In this document: positions 28,097 through 32,103 of the stretch, piece by piece
Position numbering within the stretch: position 1 is the first letter of the stretch
Layout of the letters: every line of letters begins with the position of its first letter
From: Chara braunii
Lineage: Eukaryota > Streptophyta > Charophyceae > Charales > Characeae
Reading direction: 5' to 3'
Assembly (NCBI GenBank): GCA_003427395.1
Contig: BFEA01000388.1
Coordinates: 1,272,120 to 1,304,222 of the forward strand
Length of the DNA stretch: 32,103 bases
Program-made: the position numbers and the translations under genes
Notes under the pieces: model-generated
What the model was told of the DNA's origin: nothing
What the model saw: the letters and a program-made list of their open reading frames with translations, nothing else
The model's database searches: none

Positions 28097-28971
28097 AGGT
28101 CGACCCGGAATCTGAGATTTGTCAGTCGCAGGAGTTGGGCATGATCACCCGGGTAGAGGGTGATGATCGTGATCGTTGTCTTCCCTGCTGATTTGATGAG
28201 GAAGTGGTCAGCCACGTCTTGTATGGAGAATTTGAAGGAACCAATTATGGCGATCACCCACTTAATCCTGTCGTTCATCGACACCGCGGCTTGGTCTTTA
28301 TGGAAGTGGAACTGAACGGCGTGGGAGGAGTAGACCGTATTCCGGATTGCAATTGCCTGTGCGGAAAACCTGTCGACCGGTCGTATATAGCCGTCAGATT
28401 CCTGAAAAAGCTTCTCGGACTGCGCATGCAGCTTTTGAATAAAGTGACTGCGAGTGGGATGAAGGGAGTCAAGGGCAGGCAGGTTAGTGTTTACATGGTG
28501 GGGACTCGGCAGCAGGAGGGATACAAAGGACGGGCGGGAGGAGGGGAGCTGTGTACCCGTTTGCTGTGTAATCCTCGGAGCGGGACCCGAACGTTCGAGT
28601 GTTTCGGCCCACGATTGGTTCCCGGACAGCCAAGGCTGCATGGATGGGCGGGGGAGGTGGGGCTGATCCACCATCGGTTTGGCTATGGTCGAGGGTGTTT
28701 TCTCCCGGGTCAAAGGGCAGTCCACCCTCGCCGTGACTGTAGTTGCCGATGTTGACCCCTGAGTAGACAACCCCTTGACTTTCCCATTCGCCCCTCCGGT
28801 GGTTCCTGTGGTTACAGGGCGCCACTCTCTAGGCACCCTTTTTCGATCACCTAGCCCTAACGCACGTCCTGTTCCCAGGTGCCCTATTGTCCATCTACCG
28901 CTTGGCTCAGGCCTGGGTGCCTGTTGCCTGTAGAAGGGCAAGCCTTTGCCCTGTGCGCCCCTCTTACCCAT
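28087..28971 (-). CDS. LINE B ORF1, N-terminal part
   Basis: A 294-codon open frame starting with ATG (MGKRGAQGKGLPFYRQ). The first ~150 residues are basic and low-complexity. Residues ~170-290 are structured: FSAQAIAIRNTVYSSHAVQF, IKWVIAIIGSFKFSIQDVAD and TTITIITLYPGDHAQLLRL. Such a helix-strand pattern before a CCHC knuckle is the RRM-like/DUF4283 arrangement of plant LINE ORF1; that assignment is inference. The stop at 28087 lies at the frameshift to the knuckle frame. Confidence 0.65.
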   Translation of the reverse strand: MGKRGAQGKGLPFYRQQAPRPEPSGRWTIGHLGTGRALGLGDRKRVPREWRPVTTGTTGGANGKVKGLSTQGSTSATTVTARVDCPLTREKTPSTIAKPMVDQPHLPRPSMQPWLSGNQSWAETLERSGPAPRITQQTGTQLPSSRPSFVSLLLPSPHHVNTNLPALDSLHPTRSHFIQKLHAQSEKLFQESDGYIRPVDRFSAQAIAIRNTVYSSHAVQFHFHKDQAAVSMNDRIKWVIAIIGSFKFSIQDVADHFLIKSAGKTTITIITLYPGDHAQLLRLTNLRFRVDLCK

Positions 28972-29707
28972 CTATCTTGACTCCGAGATGTCTTCAATCT
29001 TGCTCCCGTTGAATAGATCAGACCTCCGGATCGTACTCAAATCCTTAATCCCTCGTCGTCACCTTCTTGATTATTGGTATATTCCAGTCCCGAGTAGGTC
29101 ACTGTGCCCAATTTGCTTCTGATTGTTGATTCCTAGAAGCAAGTTTCGTTGTGCCTGATTAATTTGGTCCTACCGTTCCAAAACTTTCTTGTTGTAGATG
29201 TGGGCCCTTGTCCATGATTTGAGCTGTGGCGGTGTGGTGTTTGGTCTGCGGTTATTGGTAGGCCGTTCGTGTTCTCAATTTCTAGTTTCTCAGTCATATG
29301 TCTTAGCACCGCCCATCTTCAGTTTATTCACGAGCAAACACGCTGTGATCTCTTCCACCAGCGCAAAGGGATTGACATGAACACTATCCCTTGGGCCGGA
29401 GTGCGTTGGGGTTGCGGATTGTAGAAATGCTATCGAGCTCGCGGCTCAAGTGGCGACTGCGACTCAAAGGAGGAGGTATGCATATTAACACTAGTCCGTT
29501 TTGGCATTCCTCGAGGGGAGAAGGTGAAGGATTCCTTTTTTTAAGAGCGAAACACAGAATTGCTGAACAGGTTTTTACATCGGGGCAAAGCGGTGAAGGG
29601 CCATGTCTCCCGCAATGGTAGGGTTACAGGGAAGAGGGGATACAACTCGTCTAGGCGGTGAGGCATTCCAAGAGGATGCGGCAAAACAAACACACGGGAA
29701 AGGAGAG

Positions 29708-29710
<3 letters not shown>
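28972..29710. other. Unassigned region upstream of LINE B
   Basis: It holds the presumed LINE 5' UTR or flank. I see no gene; short plus-strand frames carry no domain. Confidence 0.4.

Positions 29711-29751
<41 letters not shown>
29711..29751. repeat. 41-base G run
   Basis: Forty-one consecutive G followed by TGGGGTGGTG. It could form G-quadruplexes. It could also be a sequencing artefact, since some platforms read signal loss as G. Confidence 0.95.
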
Positions 29752-29752
<1 letters not shown>

Positions 29753-30239
29753 GGGGTGGTGATTGGAGCAGCAGCGACCAGCCAGCCTTACCATCACAGG
29801 AGGGACAGGGGACCCTCCAATTATTCACCGTCGTTGTCCGTTACTAGGCAGGCTCCCTTCCTCATCACGCCACTCCCCTCCGGTGTCATCCGCTTCACAC
29901 TGCGTGGTATTGACTTCCTTCCATGTTTTGTAACGTCCAGCCCACGTCCTTGTGATTTTCCTCCACCATCCGCCCACAGAGGATTTTGTTTTCGTTTCCC
30001 AAACTTTGTATTCGATGTCCTCCGTCGTTAATGCCCAGATTGCCCTATCCGTCTCTCAATCCTTGGCACACACCTCCGCAGCCCTTCACTTTGTTCAGTG
30101 TCTCTATCTCCACTCTCCTAGTTCGCTACTTTGTCTACCTCTTCACTCTAAGACTTCCGTTCGTTCTCACTCATGATCCCTCTCTCTTCTCTTCTCTTCT
30201 ACTTCCACCATCCGTCTTCGTCCTGCGTCTTTCGGCGCA
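29752..30239. other. Unassigned, pyrimidine-rich region upstream of the ribozyme
   Basis: CT-rich sequence without a recognisable gene. Plus-strand frames of 118-142 codons are low-complexity and run across the ribozyme motif. Confidence 0.4.
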
Positions 30240-30285
30240 CCTTCCTGATGAGTCCGTTGAGTGGACTGACGAAACCGCTCGAAGG
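30240..30285 (+). ncRNA. Type I hammerhead ribozyme candidate
   Basis: CTGATGA (30245-30251) is followed by stem II (30252-30270: GTC-C-GTT, loop GAGTG, GAC-T-GAC, giving G-C, U-A, C-G, one C.U mismatch, G-C, U-A, U.G) and directly by GAAA (30271-30274). Stem III is minimal: A15.1 (30274) pairs U16.1 (30279) across CCGC. H17 is C (30280), so cleavage is predicted between 30280 and 30281. Stem I pairs CCTTC (30240-30244) with GAAGG (30281-30285). Every conserved core base is present. Hammerheads with a 1-3 bp stem III are known from Penelope-like retroelements, where they are thought to act as dimers. Only one copy is visible here. Confidence 0.7.
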
Positions 30286-30439
30286 ACCTGCTTTGTCGTT
30301 TTCTGGGAATTTTGCTATGGTGGCGATGGAAGTCGGAGCTGAGAGAAGTGAGGAGTGGTTTCTTTGAGTTTTGGTTCAGAACTTGAGTTTTGTTTCAGAA
30401 AAAAAATAAAATTAAAAAAAATAGAAAGTTGTTTGGTGG
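30286..30439. other. A-rich region after the ribozyme
   Basis: It ends in A-rich sequence with AATAAA (30401-30430), possibly a poly(A) signal or retroposon tail. Nothing coding. Confidence 0.4.
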
Positions 30440-31050
30440 AGCGTGACCCTACAAGCCCTGTGTATGGGCCTATGGGCCCTGTGGGGCCCTACGTGCATTT
30501 GGACGCCTTTTTACACCAGGTGCAATGTCAATGATCGGCACATGATCACTGTGAAAACTGACTGTGAAGGTCCCCTACTGAATTTCTCCCTTAAAAAAGA
30601 GAGTTCCCTGTTGAGATCCACAAGCCTCATGTATGGGCTTCACTGCACTGTTCAACATTCTACTTGCACGTGGATGCCTTTTAGACCAGGTGCATTCGGA
30701 GAAGTGCGACATTTTGAATCTATTGGAACGATGATTAGCTCCAGATACATATCGAGTGTTGTGTAGCGGAGCAAGGCCCTGTGCGTGCCGTTTGATGATG
30801 GCGTTTGACAGCAGCCTCAGCCAGCTGCATCTGGCAGATGTGCCTGAAAAACAGCTATGGGCCTCGCTCCGCCACTCCAAGAACGACTGGTATCTGGACC
30901 GCTATGTGGACCACATACATGTGGACCGATCGGACATTTTGAATGTACTGGGTCCATTACCGGGTCAAGTACATGTAGAATGGTGTGCAGTGGAGCGAGC
31001 CCCTATGTCCAGCAACTGTACCATACAACCACATCCAACAGCCGACTCTA
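30440..31050. repeat. Degenerate ~180-225-bp repeats
   Basis: GTATGGGC.TxxTGC and GTGGATGCCTTTTAGACCAGG-like blocks recur at ~30462-30530 and ~30630-30690. GACATTTTGAAT.TA.TGG with GTGTTGTG/GGTGTGCAG and GGAGC(A/G)AGxCCC recurs at ~30708-30790 and ~30933-31005 (225 bp apart). The copies are strongly diverged and no protein is recognisable. Confidence 0.6.
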
Positions 31051-31091
31051 ACTAACAGACGCATCTGTGGCCAAGTACCCCAGCACAGCTA

Positions 31092-31209
31092 TGAGTTTCC
31101 TCAACGCCTGAATCTGGACGTGTTTGTGGACATGTGCCGTTGTGGAAACTCAACCCAATTTCTGCACGTGTTCACAAACACATCCAGATTCTGGCGTTGA
31201 GGAAACTCA
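31092..31209. ncRNA. Long hairpin (46-bp arms), possible small-RNA precursor
   Basis: Arm 31092-31137 and arm 31164-31209 are reverse complements at 42 of 46 positions, with a 26-base loop. The four mismatches are spread out, as in plant miRNA precursors. The outer end GTTGAGGAAACTCAAC is itself a 6-bp stem with a GAAA tetraloop, and a near copy (GTTGTGGAAACTCAAC) sits in the loop. A miniature inverted-repeat transposon is the alternative. Confidence 0.5.
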
Positions 31210-31433
31210 ACGCTGCTAGTGGGACTTGGCCACTGATGTCTGTGTCTAACAGCTTTTCAGTTGCATCTGTTCTGTTGCATCTGACAACTCATCTCTGACA
31301 GCTTTGTCCTTCAGCTGTGTCTATTGGAGCAGCAATACGACAAGCACCAAGTGCCAGGCACTTCCCGTCTGATCTATGGCCAACGCTTGCAAGAGTGCTG
31401 ACGCGTGAAATGCAGCGCAATATTGGCAGTCAC

Positions 31434-31620
31434 TTTTTTTTTTTTTTTTTTTATTTTAATAAAGCCCTTTTAGTCCATGATCTCGGCGGTAGTAGGAGAA
31501 CCACCGGAATTGAGGGCTCGGCCAGCGGGCTGCTCCATCTATTGGTGGGGAGTGGCACCTGCTGGAAATCGGGTCCAGTGTCCCTTGGAACAGCAATGCA
31601 ATGTCTTGTGTCTGGGTCAA
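31434..31620 (-). mobile_element. A-tailed SINE-like element
   Basis: On the minus strand it is ~187 bp ending in TTATTAAAATA then A19. The direct repeat AGTCAC (31428-31433 and 31621-31626, possibly plus a T) flanks it. Its core is shared with the insert at 23744-23827. I could not find pol III A and B boxes, so it may be 5'-truncated, or not tRNA-derived. Confidence 0.7.
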
Positions 31621-32060
31621 AGTCACTAGTGTTGTGCAGACCAGAACAAGAACCGACCTCTCTCACAAAGTACAAGATAGCGTAGCGGAAGATTTAGATA
31701 CCAGTGATCCGAACAATCAATATTGCAATGCAGCCCCGAACATACATCATCATCATCACTCCATGGAGTGAAGGGGCCTGGCGCTCACACAGGAAGAATG
31801 CGCCAGTCCCCAACCATACACAGACGAAGAAGAGGGGGGTTAGACGAAGAAGAGGGGAAGAGGGGAATGTCGTCAACACCAAGTCTTTGGCACAGGCCCA
31901 AATAGTCTCTCGTCAAAATGTTGAATCCCAATGTCGAGTCTGGATCCAATGTCGTCAAGTCTCAAGTCACAACTGTCTCTCTCTGTCGTAGTCCACTGAT
32001 ACTGAGAAGTCAGGTAGTGAGAGGGTGAAGAAGAGATGGTGGACTTAGAAGAGGAAGAAG

Positions 32061-32063
<3 letters not shown>
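31621..32063. other. Unassigned end of window
   Basis: It contains two copies of GACGAAGAAGAGGGG (about 31824 and 31842) and purine-rich sequence. No gene. Confidence 0.4.

Positions 32064-32103
<40 letters not shown>
32064..32103. repeat. (CT)n microsatellite at window end
   Basis: Twenty CT units run to the last base, preceded by AGAAGAAGAAGAA. Confidence 0.95.

Larger units (their letters stand above)
22780..28971 (-). mobile_element. LINE B, 5' half (minus orientation)
   Basis: On the minus strand: a long ORF1 region (28971 to ~24081) with RRM-like and zinc-knuckle parts, repeat-bearing Gln/Ser-rich segments and an acidic C terminus, then the ORF2 endonuclease to 22780. ORF1 spans ~4.9 kb, far longer than in LINE A (~2.3 kb). 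The element is cut after the LINE codons for LQTDPLD. The 3' half on the plus strand at 16040 continues these codons in frame. Frameshifts split ORF1 into at least five frames. Confidence 0.85.

Noticed and set aside
16040-28971. Twin priming of a single LINE insertion
   Set aside because: Twin priming puts the inverted 5' part directly next to the 3' part on its upstream side; here it lies on the other side, 3.7 kb away, with gypsy sequence between.
1-32103. CRISPR array, prokaryotic operon or toxin-antitoxin system
   Set aside because: Repeats lack the regular short-repeat/unique-spacer pattern, and exons, SINEs and LINEs show a eukaryotic genome.

Overview
This is a eukaryotic, transposon-dominated, gene-poor window. 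The evidence is spliced host exons with consensus splice sites, tRNA-type SINE structure, target-site duplications, LINE and Ty3/gypsy remnants, microsatellites, an assembly gap of 260 N and one single-N join. The LINEs (zinc-knuckle ORF1, APE endonuclease, zf-RVT C terminus) and the chromovirus-like gypsy element fit a green-plant genome. A large-genome streptophyte such as a charophyte alga is my inference, not something the sequence proves.

Layout. 285-2960 (-) is an internal fragment of one LINE (LINE A): ORF1 with a CCHC knuckle, an ORF1 C-terminal part that looks like an inactive Nudix domain, and the start of the endonuclease. 3216-3606 (+) is a tRNA-derived SINE with a 7-bp target duplication. 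About 4.7-5.9 kb (+) holds the only host gene I can support: exons of a fucosyltransferase (GT23/FUT8-like) gene whose middle part is missing. 6.5-9.14 kb is three consecutive tandem arrays, the last containing a probable false assembly duplication. 9.14-10.93 kb has no recognisable gene but carries a hairpin.

10.93-22.78 kb is a mosaic. A Ty3/gypsy 5' half (LTR, primer-binding site, gag, protease, start of RT) runs on + to 16039. It is joined there to the 3' half of a LINE (+, 16040-19040). After a tandem duplication and a 755-bp foldback element come the gypsy 3' LTR, chromodomain-like end and integrase on the minus strand (20692-22779). These are joined at 22780 to the 5' half of a LINE on the minus strand (22780-28971). 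The two LINE halves meet in frame at the same codon, and both joins carry TGGAT. One inversion of 16040-22779, or an equivalent assembly error, would therefore put one LINE back in order and place both gypsy halves in one orientation.

28.97-32.1 kb has no recognisable protein gene. It contains a 41-base G run, a motif that meets every core requirement of a type I hammerhead ribozyme (30240-30285), degenerate repeats, a 46-bp-arm hairpin (31092-31209) and a second SINE-like family (31434-31620, minus). A truncated copy of that family also interrupts the LINE endonuclease at 23744-23827 with an 8-bp target duplication.

The most promising leads are the hammerhead ribozyme, the Nudix-like domain in a LINE ORF1, the reciprocal LINE/gypsy chimera, and the two small-RNA-like hairpins. 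Nearly every transposon reading frame is broken by stops, frameshifts or deletions, so no element here looks autonomous.
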